Assembly (NCBI GenBank): GCA_021732745.1 | Contig: JAKFUK010000003.1 | Location: 186,001-250,000 of the forward strand | Length of the DNA: 64,000 nucleotides | Direction: 5' to 3' | DNA from: Nevskia sp. | Lineage (GTDB): Bacteria > Pseudomonadota > Gammaproteobacteria > Nevskiales > Nevskiaceae | Shown here: positions 1-8,880 of the stretch, piece after piece | Numbering within the stretch: position 1 is the first letter of the stretch | How the letters are laid out: every line of letters starts with the position of its first letter | Program-made: the position numbers and the translations under genes | Notes under the pieces: model-generated | Database searches by the model: none | Seen by the model: only the letters and a program-made list of their open reading frames with translations | What the model was told of the DNA's origin: nothing

Positions 1-2613
1 GCGGCCCAGCGGCACCATCGCTTCGAGGCCGGACTGGCGCTGATCCGGCGTTCCGGCGCTGATCCCGGCGAGCAGGCGGTTCATCACGTTCAGGTTCGGC
101 GAACCGAGGCCGACATGAGCGAAATCGCTACCCATCGACGCTGCGGTATGGAAAGCGCCGCTGTCGCCCAGCGGATACAGCAGCGGATTCAGGAAGCCGA
201 GCCGGCGTCCCTGCGCTTCGTTGAGCAGCGCCGCGTAGGCCGCCCAGATCGGGGCGGCCAGACTGGTGCCGCCGACCAGGAACGGCGACGGGCAGCCGCC
301 GAGGCTGGACTGGCAGATCGGCGTGCCGCCGCGCGCCGGATCGGCGGAGGCGGCGACATCCGGCACCGAGCGCATGGCAGCGGCGCTGCGGCCGTCCTGA
401 TACGCCGGGCGCACGAAGAAACGGCTGACACCGAAGCCGCCCTGGCCGGTTTCGGGCACGTCGTCGCTGCCATCCCACCAGGTTTCGCTGCCGTAAGTGC
501 CACCCGGGCCGATGATCAGCGACGTGCCGCCCACGGCGGTGGCGTTCGGCGAACCGGACGGCACGCCGACCGTGTCCGGACTGCCGTTCAGGCAGGTGCT
601 GCCGCTGTCGCCGCTGGCGTTGAACACCCCGATGCCGGCGGCGACAGCCGTCTGCAGCACGGCGTCGATGGCCATCACGTCGGCGAGGCTGACCTCGTTT
701 TCGCAGGACGACCAGCTATTGCTGATCACGGTCACGCCATCGTCGATCATGGCGCTGAACAGCGTTGCGTAGCTCGAAGCGCGGCCGTCGAACGGCGCGC
801 TGTAGACCACCACATCGGCCGCCGGGGCGAGCTGGGTGACGGCGGCGACATCGAGCAGCACCTCGGTCTGGCCCTCGCCCGGCACTGGCACCCCGCCATT
901 GACGTTGACCTGACGAACGCGGCCGAGATCGGTGATGGCTTCCGGCTCGGCCGCCAGGTAACGCCGGTAGTTGATGAGGTCCCGGGGATCGAAGCTGTCG
1001 AACTGCAACAGGCCGATCACCTGTCCACGGCCGCCCTGCGCCTGCGCTGTCGGCCGCAGCACCGTCCCGGTACCGGGCGGTCGCTGGAACAGCCGGCTCA
1101 GCAGACCGCCCGATCCCGGCAAGCCCGGTGCCGGTAAATTGGTGTTGTACGGGCCGCCGGCATTGCGCGGGCATTCCTCCGTCTCGTCCGGCACTTCCCC
1201 CGGCTCGTAGGGGCAGTCGATGGTGTCGAAGCCGGGATCGCCATCGCCATCGTCGCCGCCGGTGGTACCGCCGCTGCTCGATCCGCCCGTCGACTCGCCA
1301 GTCGAGCCACCGCTTGAGCCACCCGTCGAGCCGCCTGTCGATCCTCCGGTCGTGGTGCCCCCGGTGGTTCCGCCCGTCGTTCCTCCCGAACTGCCGCCGG
1401 TGCCGCCCGTGGTCGAGCCACCCGTCGTGCTGCCAGTCGATCCTCCAGTGGTGGTGCCGCCGGTCGTTCCGCCCGTCGTTCCCCCCGAACTGCCGCCGGT
1501 GGACGTACCGCCGCTGCTGCCCCCGGCGCTGCCGGTCGAGCCGCCGGTGCTGCCACCAGTTCCGCCGCCAGCGCTGCCATTCTGGGCACCCGCCATGCTG
1601 ACCACGTCCATCGCGATCATGCACAGCAGGCCTTGCAGCGCGTTGGTGGCGAACTCGGTCGCCAGCAGTTCCAGCCCGAGTAGCGGAAACAGCACCAGGG
1701 CGATCAGGGCCACCACATAGCCGACCTGCCCGCCAGGGCCGTTGAAGAAATCGCAGAAGCGCTTCAGGGTCTTTTCATCGGCACGATGGGGCCGCGCGAG
1801 ATCGGAAAAGCCCGACAGCGCCTGCACCTGCCCGGCCAGCCGCTCGGGCAGCGCCGGATCGCGGTCGGCGGCATAGAACTGCGCCTGACCGAGCTGGTAA
1901 TCGCCGATGTCGACTGCAAACGCGCGCTCCACTGCCGCACGCGGACCCTGCACGGTCAGCGTCTGCCGGTGGCCACGCTGCTCCACGGCGTGCAGGCCGT
2001 GCTGGGCAAGCCAGGCGCTGATCTGCGTGTAGCGGCTGCGCGACGGTCCGTAGCGCTCGGCCAGTTCGGCCGGGCTCAGGAACTGCTGGTAGCTCGGCGA
2101 AGCCGCGTCGTAGACCTGATCGAGATAGCGCTGGAAGCCCGCCGGATCGTCGCGTTTCAGCACTACGGTGATCAGCATCGGCGCGGCAGCGGCGGATGCT
2201 TCCGGCGACAGCGGCACCGTGCCCAGCGGCGCGATCGGCCGCGCCTGGGCCAGCAGCGCCGGAACATGGCCGGCCAGACGAACCCGTCCCGGACCCGGTT
2301 CAGGGCCGATCGGCAGCGGCGCTGCCGGCTCGAGACCGGTGCTGTCCGGCGGTGATTCCGCCAGCGGCTGTGCGGCGGGCGGCAGCGCCGCCGCCTGCAG
2401 CGCCTCGGCCGTGCGCAGCGTTCCTTCGACGAAGCTGCGCGATGCCAGCAGCGCGGCGGTGTCACGCGCTTGTGTCTGCGCAGCCCAGTTCGCCGGCAGC
2501 GCCGCAGCGGCCCAGGCCGCTTGCTCGAAGCTGCCGATCAGCACCAGCAGCAGCGCGAAAATGCCGTGCAGGCGACGGATGAGGGACGACGGATGCGGCT
2601 CGGCAGGATTCAT
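1..2613 (-). CDS. Secreted S53 (sedolisin-type) serine-carboxyl peptidase, 3' part outside the window
   Basis: Secreted endopeptidase of MEROPS family S53, cut at the window edge after 871 codons. The start at 2613 is followed by a signal-like segment ending near AAWA, then a pro-domain (about residues 110-285). A hydrophobic stretch follows (about 292-320), then a Gly/Ser/Thr-rich linker (about 347-458), then the catalytic domain. Active-site residues are visible: Glu584 and Asp588 in GQTEVLLDVAA, the oxyanion Asp669 in SGDSGS, and Ser784 in GGTSLAAP. Their spacing fits kumamolisin-like enzymes. A transmembrane-like segment between pro-domain and catalytic domain is unusual and suggests membrane tethering before maturation (inference). 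It lies 122 nt downstream of the anti-sigma gene on the same strand. The family assignment is firm; substrate and C-terminus are unknown. Confidence 0.88.
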   Translation of the reverse strand, partial: MNPAEPHPSSLIRRLHGIFALLLVLIGSFEQAAWAAAALPANWAAQTQARDTAALLASRSFVEGTLRTAEALQAAALPPAAQPLAESPPDSTGLEPAAPLPIGPEPGPGRVRLAGHVPALLAQARPIAPLGTVPLSPEASAAAAPMLITVVLKRDDPAGFQRYLDQVYDAASPSYQQFLSPAELAERYGPSRSRYTQISAWLAQHGLHAVEQRGHRQTLTVQGPRAAVERAFAVDIGDYQLGQAQFYAADRDPALPERLAGQVQALSGFSDLARPHRADEKTLKRFCDFFNGPGGQVGYVVALIALVLFPLLGLELLATEFATNALQGLLCMIAMDVVSMAGAQNGSAGGGTGGSTGGSTGSAGGSSGGTSTGGSSGGTTGGTTGGTTTGGSTGSTTGGSTTGGTGGSSGGTTGGTTGGTTTGGSTGGSTGGSSGGSTGESTGGSSSGGTTGGDDGDGDPGFDTIDCPYEPGEVPDETEECPRNAGGPYNTNLPAPGLPGSGGLLSRLFQRPPGTGTVLRPTAQAQGGRGQVIGLLQFDSFDPRDLINYRRYLAAEPEAITDLGRVRQVNVNGGVPVPGEGQTEVLLDVAAVTQLAPAADVVVYSAPFDGRASSYATLFSAMIDDGVTVISNSWSSCENEVSLADVMAIDAVLQTAVAAGIGVFNASGDSGSTCLNGSPDTVGVPSGSPNATAVGGTSLIIGPGGTYGSETWWDGSDDVPETGQGGFGVSRFFVRPAYQDGRSAAAMRSVPDVAASADPARGGTPICQSSLGGCPSPFLVGGTSLAAPIWAAYAALLNEAQGRRLGFLNPLLYPLGDSGAFHTAASMGSDFAHVGLGSPNLNVMNRLLAGISAGTPDQRQSGLEAMVPLGR
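1240..1575 (-). repeat. Gly/Ser/Thr low-complexity repeat inside the S53 gene
   Basis: Read on the minus strand this stretch codes for about 110 residues made almost wholly of STGG, TTGG and SSGG units. At DNA level the units are imperfect repeats of GGNGGNTCGACN type. It separates the hydrophobic segment from the catalytic domain and probably acts as a flexible linker. Such a tract can change length by slippage. The opposite strand gives a proline-rich open frame that is not a gene. Confidence 0.8.
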
Positions 2614-2735
2614 CTCGGGCTCCGCAACGGGCTGGCTGATCGATACAACTCAGCAGCAGTGGCGCGAACCCGCGATCCATCACGCGCCGCCGGATGAACG
2701 GCGGCGCGTGCGCTTCAGGGCGCTTCAGGGCTCCT

Positions 2736-3566
2736 TCAGGGCTCCGGCAGCGCGTATCCGGGCTCGTCGCTGAGCCGCGCGGAGAGGGTCCATTCGTAGT
2801 GGAATTCGCCAGCCGGCGGCAGCGAATCGATCCGGAGCACGCGCGGCCCGCCGATCAGCAGTCTGGACGGCAGCAGCGCTTCGATGAAGCGGTAGCGGCC
2901 CAGGGTTTGCAGCGGCAGGCCTTCGATGTCGAGCAGCGGTTTGGCTTCGCCGTCTTCGCCGAGCAGGCGGATGCGGTACAGCCGCGCTTCCTCGGCATGC
3001 TCGACTTCCGCCTGCACGCGCAGCTTGCCCGCCGTGCCGCGCAGCACGAGGTTGACATCGGGCTGGCCGGCCTTGCGTTCGACCGAGGCGAGCAGCACCA
3101 GGGTGGGTGCGGCGGCCGGGTCTTCGGCCAAGGTCGGTGCCGGCACGCCGGGCAGGGCCCCGCGCTGGAACAGCACGATGGCGATGGCCAGACCGGCGGC
3201 GATGGCACCGCCGGTGAGGGCCGTCCACAGGCCGCGACGGCTGCGCTGACGCGGCAGCGGCTGGAAGCGGGTGCGCGTTCGCACTTCCGGTGGCAGCGGC
3301 TTCATCGCCTGGCTGAAGCGCTGGCGCGCCTGCGCGGCCGGCGTGCCCAGCAGATGCTCGCGGAAGGCGGCGGTTTCGGCGGCGGTGAGTTGCAGGCGCG
3401 CGTAATCGTCGTGGAGATCGGTTTCGGCATCGCGCAGTTCGGCCAGCGCGTCGTCATCGGCGAGCAGCCGTTGTTCGAGACGCGCGGCTTCCTCCGCCGA
3501 CAGGCGATGCAGCAGCAGGCCGCGCCAGTCGTCGGCGGGCGGGTTCGGAGCATTCAGATCGTTCAT
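2736..3566 (-). CDS. Probable membrane-anchored anti-sigma factor
   Basis: 276 residues with the layout of an anti-sigma factor. The N-terminal helical part (1-95) carries a DYARLQLTAAE segment like those in zinc-free anti-sigma domains. One membrane helix (about 113-132, GGAIAAGLAIAIVLF) is followed by a C-terminal beta-rich extracytoplasmic domain of about 130 residues. Its ATG overlaps the stop of the upstream sigma-factor gene (ATGA), the usual sign of a coupled sigma/anti-sigma pair. No HxxxCxxC zinc motif is seen. The role is inferred from topology and position; the regulon and the inactivating signal are unknown. The neighbouring CHAT and S53 proteases are candidates for processing it. 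Confidence 0.65.
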   Translation of the reverse strand: MNDLNAPNPPADDWRGLLLHRLSAEEAARLEQRLLADDDALAELRDAETDLHDDYARLQLTAAETAAFREHLLGTPAAQARQRFSQAMKPLPPEVRTRTRFQPLPRQRSRRGLWTALTGGAIAAGLAIAIVLFQRGALPGVPAPTLAEDPAAAPTLVLLASVERKAGQPDVNLVLRGTAGKLRVQAEVEHAEEARLYRIRLLGEDGEAKPLLDIEGLPLQTLGRYRFIEALLPSRLLIGGPRVLRIDSLPPAGEFHYEWTLSARLSDEPGYALPEP

Positions 3567-4222
3567 GAGCCTTGAGTGTCCGGAATCGACGATTCATCAC
3601 CGGCGAGGCGCGCACGCACGCAGGCCTCCAGCGCTTCGCGGACCCGCAGCGCGCGGTTGCGCAGGGCGTTGAGGCTCAGGCCCAGGCGTTCGGCAAGCTG
3701 CTGGCGACGGCGGATGCGCCCGGCGCCGGTGTCGCCCATGCCGTCGGCACCGAATTCGTAGTAGGCGAGGATCAGCTTCGAGGCTTCGGTGCCGAGCTTG
3801 GCGAAGCAGGCGCGCAGGGCCTTGCGGGTGGCGGGATCGAATTCCTCCTCCTCCGCGTCGTGGATGGCATCGGGGGCCGGCAGGCGTTCCAGTTCCGCGT
3901 CGCTGGCCCGGCGTTGCAGCGGCCGGCTGCGCGCTTCCAGCAATACCAGCCGGGCGATGCCGTGCAGGTAGGACGCCAGATGCGCGACCACCACGCCTTC
4001 GCTCAGGCGGCGCGCCAGCCGTTCCAGCGCTTCGTCGGCCAGCGCTTCGGCTTCGTGCGGCACATGCAGCCGGAACAGCGCGATCAGGCGCGCGCGCAGG
4101 CGTTCGTAGTGCGCGGCGGCATCGCCTTCGTCGCCGCCGTCGGCGGCGAGACGCGCCAGCAGCGCGGCAAACGCCTGCTGATCGCCAACGCGGCCATCGC
4201 GCGCTGATCCTTCATCGGTCAT
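3563..4222 (-). CDS. ECF-like RNA polymerase sigma factor
   Basis: 219 residues, the usual size of a group 4 sigma factor. The middle part (about 55-95, ADEALERLARRL...SYLHGIARLVLLEARSR) fits region 2. An acidic linker (DAEEEEFD) follows, then a region 4 helix-turn-helix near 175-205 (QQLAERLGLSLNALRNRALR). Region 2 is divergent, so this may be one of the atypical ECF groups. Both ends overlap neighbours by 4 nt: its ATG overlaps the stop of the CHAT gene and its stop overlaps the anti-sigma ATG. The three genes are therefore very probably co-translated. Which promoters it reads is not visible. Confidence 0.75.
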   Translation of the reverse strand: MTDEGSARDGRVGDQQAFAALLARLAADGGDEGDAAAHYERLRARLIALFRLHVPHEAEALADEALERLARRLSEGVVVAHLASYLHGIARLVLLEARSRPLQRRASDAELERLPAPDAIHDAEEEEFDPATRKALRACFAKLGTEASKLILAYYEFGADGMGDTGAGRIRRRQQLAERLGLSLNALRNRALRVREALEACVRARLAGDESSIPDTQGS

Positions 4223-7200
4223 CCATCCGGCTCCCGTGGTTCACCCTGCAATACATAGCCGGCCCAGTACCAGGGCGCAGCCCAGCGCGAATCGTCCTTC
4301 ATCGCGGCTTGCGCTGCACGCAGGCTTGAACCCGGATCAAGACCGCGACCGAGCAGGCCGGCATAGAAATGCTCCATGAAAACGGCGGCCGCGCGGTCGT
4401 CGACGGTCCACAGGCTGGCCAGCACCCGGCGGCTGCCGGCATGAAAGAAGGCGCGCGCCAGGCTGTTGACGCCTTCGCCGGCCACGTCCTGCCCGAACGC
4501 CGATTCGCAGGCGCTCAAGACCACCAGATCGACCGGCATGTGCAGCGCGCCGATCTCGCCGATGCCGAGCACATCGTCGACCGGCTGACCCTGGACATCG
4601 AACGCCGACAGCGCAATGCCCGAGCGCGACGGCTGCGCGGAATCGAGCCGGGCATGGGTGGCGAAATGGACGATGCGGGTGCTCGACCAATCGGTTTCCA
4701 GCACGGTTTGCCGGCTGGCGGCGAAATCCAGACGCTGCCAGCGCTGCGCGGGTGGCAGCAGCCGGGCGATAGCCTCGGCTTCGTCGCGGCTGTGGCGCAG
4801 GCGCGGCAGGGCGTCGGGATCGGCCTTTCCCGACGAACTCAAGCGCGGATCGTCGGCCGCGTACACCGGATCGGCAAGCACCGCCACCCGCGCGTCCTTC
4901 GGCAGCGTCGGCCGCGCCCGGCGCAGCCAGCGCAGGGTTTGCAGCGACGGCAGGTAGACGTGATCGACCGCCGGATTGCCGTCGAGAATCGCGAACGGCA
5001 AGTGTTGCAGCGCACCATCGGCGACCACCAGCCGCAGCGCCGCGCCGTTGTCGGCCGCCGGGGGCAGCAGGATGGCGGCGAGCGCGGCGGCGTCCTCGGC
5101 GATGGCGGTCTGCTCGCGCGTCTGGCGGGCCGCGAGCGCGGCCAGATCTTCGCCCACGGCTGCGCGCGGCGGGCGCGCCAGCTTGTCGCGCAGTGCCGCG
5201 ATGCGCGCTTCCAGCCCCGCACGCGGCGGCAGTTCGACCGCCACCAGCCGGTCCCGGCTTAAGATCCACAGATGGCTGCGTGCATCGCCGAACCAGTATT
5301 CGAGCAGGCTGACATCGGCGGCCAGCGCGTCGCGGCGCAGCTCGGGCAGGGTCAGCGGCTGGGGATCGCGAAGCTCGGCCGTCTGCGGTTCGGCAGCCCG
5401 CAAGCGGTTCCGCGCCGCATCGAGCGCTGCTGCCGCCTGGCCGCGTTCGGTGGCCAAGCGTTTGCGCTGCGGCGACGGCCCGGCGCTCAGGCGCGCCAGC
5501 CGGAAATCCAGCAATCGCAGCCGGTCTTCGGCGGCATCGCGCTCGGCCAGCAGCGGCTGCCGCCGGGGATCGGCCGGCAGCCGCTGTCGCGCCAGTTGCT
5601 CGACCAGCGCCCGGGCACGCGCCCGCTCGGCTGCCAGCAGCGCCTGCGCGGCGTAGCCCCGCCCCGGCCGACGCGCGTCCATCTGCATCAGCAGATCGAC
5701 GCGGAAGCCGTGATACGCCCGGTTGGACGCGAAATAGCTGCTGCGGGTCGCCGGATCGGCCAGGCCGCTGCGCAGGCCGTCGATATGGGCGATGGCGCCG
5801 TCGATGCCGGCCAGCGCCTCGTCCAGTCGCCCGGCTTCCGCTGCCAGCCGCGCCAGGCTGGCAAGCGCGGGCGCGATGCGGGTGGGCGACGGCACCGCCC
5901 GCGCCAGTTGCAGCGCCGCGCGGTAATGCTCAGCGGCGGCGGCCGGCCGCCCGGCGCGGCTGGCGATGTCGCCGGCAATCGGCTCCAGCAGCAGCCGCGC
6001 GGCCGTCGCCTGCTTCTGCGCGGCAATGGCCAGCGCGCGTTCGATCTGCCGCCGCGCCGCTGGCAGATCGCCCGCCGCCAGCGCAGCGCGCGCCAGCCCG
6101 CCGAGTGCCAGCGCGGCATCGCGTGCCAGGCCGGCATCGTTCGCCAGACTCAAGGCTTCGCCGTAACGCGCGGTGGCTTCGGACCAGCGCGCTTCATCCA
6201 GCGCCAGTTCGCCGCGAAAACGCAGCGCTTCGGCAATCGCCGCGACATCCTCGGCTGCGCGCGCGGCGGCTTCGGCTTTCGCGGCGGCGGCCTGTGCAGC
6301 ATCGGCTTCGCCGAGCGTGCGATGCAGGGCACCGAGCCCGTTCCAGGCCATGTTTTCGGCGCGCGGATACGGCGTTGCCGCCAACGCGGCGAGCAGCGCC
6401 TGCCAGCCTTCGCGCGCCTCGTCGAAATTGCCGCGCTGGGCGTTGAGCGCAGCAATCCGATCCTGGCTGAACAGCAGGCCTTCGCGGTCGTCGGTGGCCT
6501 GAGCGGCGGTCAGCGCCGCGCGGGCAGCCGCCAGCGCCCGGGCGGACTGGCCGGTTTCCGCGTAATTGGCGCTGAGATTGCCGAGCACGACACCTTCAAA
6601 GCGCTGGTCGCCGGTCTGCCGATACAGGGCCAGCGCCCGTTCCTGCGCGGCGATCGCGGCGACGAGATCGCTCTGGTAAGCCAAGGCCGCGCCGAGCGTG
6701 CGTTCGGCTTCGGCCTCATCCGCCAGATCGGCCGGCGCGTCGCGGGCACAGTCGGCAGCGATCGCCCGCCGTGCCGATGCGGCGGCCGCCGGGTAATCGC
6801 TGCGCGCGAACTGCAAGCGCGCCAGCCCGGCGGCGCTGCGCCGCTCGCCGCAGCCATCGCCCAGCGCCTGCCAGCGGGCAATGGCATCGCGATAGGCGGC
6901 GGTGGCGGCGCGCAGGCTGGCCTCGCCGCCGCGCGTCGCGCTTTCGCTGCTGCCGGCCGCCAGCCGCAGCAGGTCGGCGCGGGCCAGCGCCTGGTCGGCA
7001 GCGGCGCGCCGAACATCGACCTCCTGCTGCGGATGCGCCGCTGCCAGCGCCAGTCGGTAAGCCACCGGCTGGCCCTTGCCGCGCGCGGCGATCCGGAAGG
7101 TCCAGACCGCCGCTGTCGTCGACGCCACCAGCATCTGCTCGCGGGCCGCACCCCGGCCAGCGGCCGGGCGGATCGGGGCCAGGGTGGCGGGTGTGGTCCA

Positions 7201-7401
7201 GACCAGATCGAGCGCCCGCAGGCCGGTCTGTTCGAGCCGCAGTTCCGCCGCCTGCCCGGCCGCCAGTGCGACGCGGTAATCGCGGCTTTCGCCGCCGGCC
7301 AGCGCTGCACTCAGGGTGTCGCCGGGAGCCAGCGGTAGTGGCTCGCTGGCCGCGATCGGCAGGCTCAACGCCAGCAGCAGTGCAAATGCTGCCGCGCGCA
7401 T
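4219..7401 (-). CDS. TPR-CHAT caspase-like protease with signal peptide
   Basis: 1060 residues. Residues 1-19 form a signal peptide (AAAFALLLALSLPIAAS). Next come a beta-rich segment (about 20-130), an array of TPR-like Ala-rich helical repeats (about 130-600) and a C-terminal CHAT domain (about 720-1050). The caspase-type dyad is present: His916 in IVHFATHARL and Cys965 in VVLSACES. CHAT proteins are clan CD cysteine proteases or their relatives; TPR-CHAT partners are known from Craspase. This one appears exported, so it would act in the periplasm or outside. It starts 8 nt after coaD and its stop overlaps the sigma-factor ATG (ATGA). Processing of the anti-sigma factor or of the S53 zymogen is a reasonable inference, not shown. 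Confidence 0.85.
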   Translation of the reverse strand: MRAAAFALLLALSLPIAASEPLPLAPGDTLSAALAGGESRDYRVALAAGQAAELRLEQTGLRALDLVWTTPATLAPIRPAAGRGAAREQMLVASTTAAVWTFRIAARGKGQPVAYRLALAAAHPQQEVDVRRAAADQALARADLLRLAAGSSESATRGGEASLRAATAAYRDAIARWQALGDGCGERRSAAGLARLQFARSDYPAAAASARRAIAADCARDAPADLADEAEAERTLGAALAYQSDLVAAIAAQERALALYRQTGDQRFEGVVLGNLSANYAETGQSARALAAARAALTAAQATDDREGLLFSQDRIAALNAQRGNFDEAREGWQALLAALAATPYPRAENMAWNGLGALHRTLGEADAAQAAAAKAEAAARAAEDVAAIAEALRFRGELALDEARWSEATARYGEALSLANDAGLARDAALALGGLARAALAAGDLPAARRQIERALAIAAQKQATAARLLLEPIAGDIASRAGRPAAAAEHYRAALQLARAVPSPTRIAPALASLARLAAEAGRLDEALAGIDGAIAHIDGLRSGLADPATRSSYFASNRAYHGFRVDLLMQMDARRPGRGYAAQALLAAERARARALVEQLARQRLPADPRRQPLLAERDAAEDRLRLLDFRLARLSAGPSPQRKRLATERGQAAAALDAARNRLRAAEPQTAELRDPQPLTLPELRRDALAADVSLLEYWFGDARSHLWILSRDRLVAVELPPRAGLEARIAALRDKLARPPRAAVGEDLAALAARQTREQTAIAEDAAALAAILLPPAADNGAALRLVVADGALQHLPFAILDGNPAVDHVYLPSLQTLRWLRRARPTLPKDARVAVLADPVYAADDPRLSSSGKADPDALPRLRHSRDEAEAIARLLPPAQRWQRLDFAASRQTVLETDWSSTRIVHFATHARLDSAQPSRSGIALSAFDVQGQPVDDVLGIGEIGALHMPVDLVVLSACESAFGQDVAGEGVNSLARAFFHAGSRRVLASLWTVDDRAAAVFMEHFYAGLLGRGLDPGSSLRAAQAAMKDDSRWAAPWYWAGYVLQGEPREPDG

Positions 7402-7409
7402 GGAAAAAC

Positions 7410-7901
7410 TCAGCGCGCCTTGCGGCCGAAGCGCGCCAGCAGCGCCGGAATCACCGCTTTCGGCACCAGCTTCTTGACCGGCGCGCCGAGGCCGGTCAGC
7501 TCGCGCACCAGGCTCGACGACAGGTGCGCGAACTCCGGCGACGGTGCCAGCAGCACGGTGTCGAGCTGCGGATAGAGATCGCGGTTCATCACCGCCATCT
7601 GCTTCTCGTATTCGACGTCACCCACCGTGCGCACGCCACGCACCAGCACGGTGACGCCGTGCTCTTTCGCGAAATCGACGACCAGGCCGCTGAAGCCCAC
7701 CACTTCGACATTGGCGAGGTCGGTGACCGCCGCGCGGATCAGCTCGCAGCGTTCCTCAAGCGAGAATTTCGGGTTCTTGGCGATGTTCGAGCCGACGGCG
7801 ACGATCAGCTTCGGAAACATCCGTGCCGCGCGATGAATGATGTCGTTGTGACCGAGGGTGATCGGGTCGAACGTGCCCGAATAGGCGGCGATGACACTCA
7901 C
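7410..7901 (-). CDS. coaD: Phosphopantetheine adenylyltransferase
   Basis: Cytoplasmic enzyme of coenzyme A synthesis that transfers AMP from ATP to 4'-phosphopantetheine to give dephospho-CoA. The 163-residue product matches the usual length. The N-terminus AAYSGTFDPITLGHNDII holds the TxGH nucleotidyltransferase motif; RGVRTVGDVEYE and the SSSLVREL segment near the C-terminus are also typical. The start chosen is GTG at 7901, which overlaps the rsmD stop as GTGA; longer upstream reading adds only rsmD-frame sequence. The rsmD-coaD pairing is widespread in proteobacteria. The gene is normally essential. Confidence 0.95.
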   Translation of the reverse strand: MSVIAAYSGTFDPITLGHNDIIHRAARMFPKLIVAVGSNIAKNPKFSLEERCELIRAAVTDLANVEVVGFSGLVVDFAKEHGVTVLVRGVRTVGDVEYEKQMAVMNRDLYPQLDTVLLAPSPEFAHLSSSLVRELTGLGAPVKKLVPKAVIPALLARFGRKAR

Positions 7902-8473
7902 GGCGGCAGGTCTCCCGGTGGCGCGTACGTGAACAGCCCGTAGCTTACCTGCCCGGCCGCCTTCTCCTTGAGCAGGCTGTAGCCGGCCGGCAATACCGGC
8001 GGCTTGCCCTTCGGCCATTCGAGGTAGATGCGGTTCATCTCCTTCAAAACGCGCGGCAGGTTGGCGAGCGTGGACGCCAGCAACGGGGAGTCGTACGGCG
8101 GATCGACGAACACCACCTCGTAGCGGTTCATCGTCGAACGCAGGAAGCCGATGCCGTCGCCACGGATCACTTCGCAGCGTGCTGCAGCCCCCAGCTTGGC
8201 AATCGCCGCGCGGATGTCTTCCGCCTGCTTGGCCCCGGTTTCGACGAAGCTGGCCTGCGCCGCGCCGCGCGAGACCGCTTCCAGCCCCAGCGCGCCGCTG
8301 CCGGCGAACAGATCAAGCACGCTGCTGCCGTCGATCACGAGGTTCAGCCAGTCGAACACGGTCTGGCGGACGCGGTCCGGTGTCGGGCGCACACCGGCGT
8401 CGGCGTCGAAGTCGATCAGCCGTGAACGGTATTCGCCGCCGATGATGCGCAGGCGGCCGAGGGGTCTTCTCAT
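7898..8473 (-). CDS. rsmD: 16S rRNA (guanine-966-N2) methyltransferase
   Basis: 191-residue SAM-dependent methyltransferase that modifies G966 of 16S rRNA during 30S assembly. Visible motifs are RIIGGEYRSR at the N-terminus, the SAM-binding VLDLFAGSGALGLEAVSRG, and the catalytic VDPPY. The ATG at 8473 was chosen because the protein then begins directly at the conserved RIIGG block. It overlaps the vapC stop as ATGA, and the gene's own stop overlaps the coaD GTG. Translational coupling to a toxin gene is unusual for a housekeeping methyltransferase. Confidence 0.93.
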   Translation of the reverse strand: MRRPLGRLRIIGGEYRSRLIDFDADAGVRPTPDRVRQTVFDWLNLVIDGSSVLDLFAGSGALGLEAVSRGAAQASFVETGAKQAEDIRAAIAKLGAAARCEVIRGDGIGFLRSTMNRYEVVFVDPPYDSPLLASTLANLPRVLKEMNRIYLEWPKGKPPVLPAGYSLLKEKAAGQVSYGLFTYAPPGDLPP

Positions 8474-8880
8474 GAGGTTTTGGCAATCCAGTTTTCGAGT
8501 TTCAGACCGGCCAAACGCCGGAACTCGGTTTCGTTGTTGGTGACCACGGTGAGGTCGCGGTTCAGGGCCTGGGCGGCGATCAGCAGATCGTAGGGGCCGA
8601 TCGGCGTGCCTTTCGCTTCCAGATAGGCGCGTTGCTGCGCGGCAAGGCGCGCATCTTCGCGCGTCAGCGGCAGCACCGTCAGCGACGCCAGAAAACGCGC
8701 CAGCGTGACTTCGTAACGCGGCCCCCGCTGCGACTTGATGCGTCCGACTTCCAGCTCGAACTCGGTCATCACCGACAGCATGCAATCGGCGGCACTGAAG
8801 CGTCTGGCAATCTCGACCGATTCGGGCCGCCGATCATTCAGCAGGTAGATGCAGATGTTGGTATCGAGCAGAAAGCTCAC
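8470..8880 (-). CDS. vapC: VapC-type PIN-domain toxin
   Basis: 136-residue PIN-domain ribonuclease, the toxin of a type II toxin-antitoxin pair. The N-terminal LLDTNICIYLL carries the first metal-binding Asp (residue 6). TEFELEVGR supplies an acidic residue, PIGPYDLLIAAQAL the third, and the VTNNETEFRRL block is typical of VapC. Translation starts at a GTG that overlaps the vapB stop (GTGA), while its own stop overlaps the rsmD ATG. Known VapC proteins cut tRNA or rRNA; the target here cannot be told from sequence. Confidence 0.92.
   Translation of the reverse strand: MSFLLDTNICIYLLNDRRPESVEIARRFSAADCMLSVMTEFELEVGRIKSQRGPRYEVTLARFLASLTVLPLTREDARLAAQQRAYLEAKGTPIGPYDLLIAAQALNRDLTVVTNNETEFRRLAGLKLENWIAKTS

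Noticed and set aside
1220..1720. Plus-strand proline-rich open frame
   Set aside because: It is the antisense of the STGG repeat of the S53 gene; no start signal and no family match.
5272..7338. Long plus-strand open frame opposite the CHAT gene
   Set aside because: The minus-strand frame has a signal peptide, TPRs and the CHAT dyad; the plus frame is a GC-rich shadow with Arg/Gln/Gly-rich low complexity.
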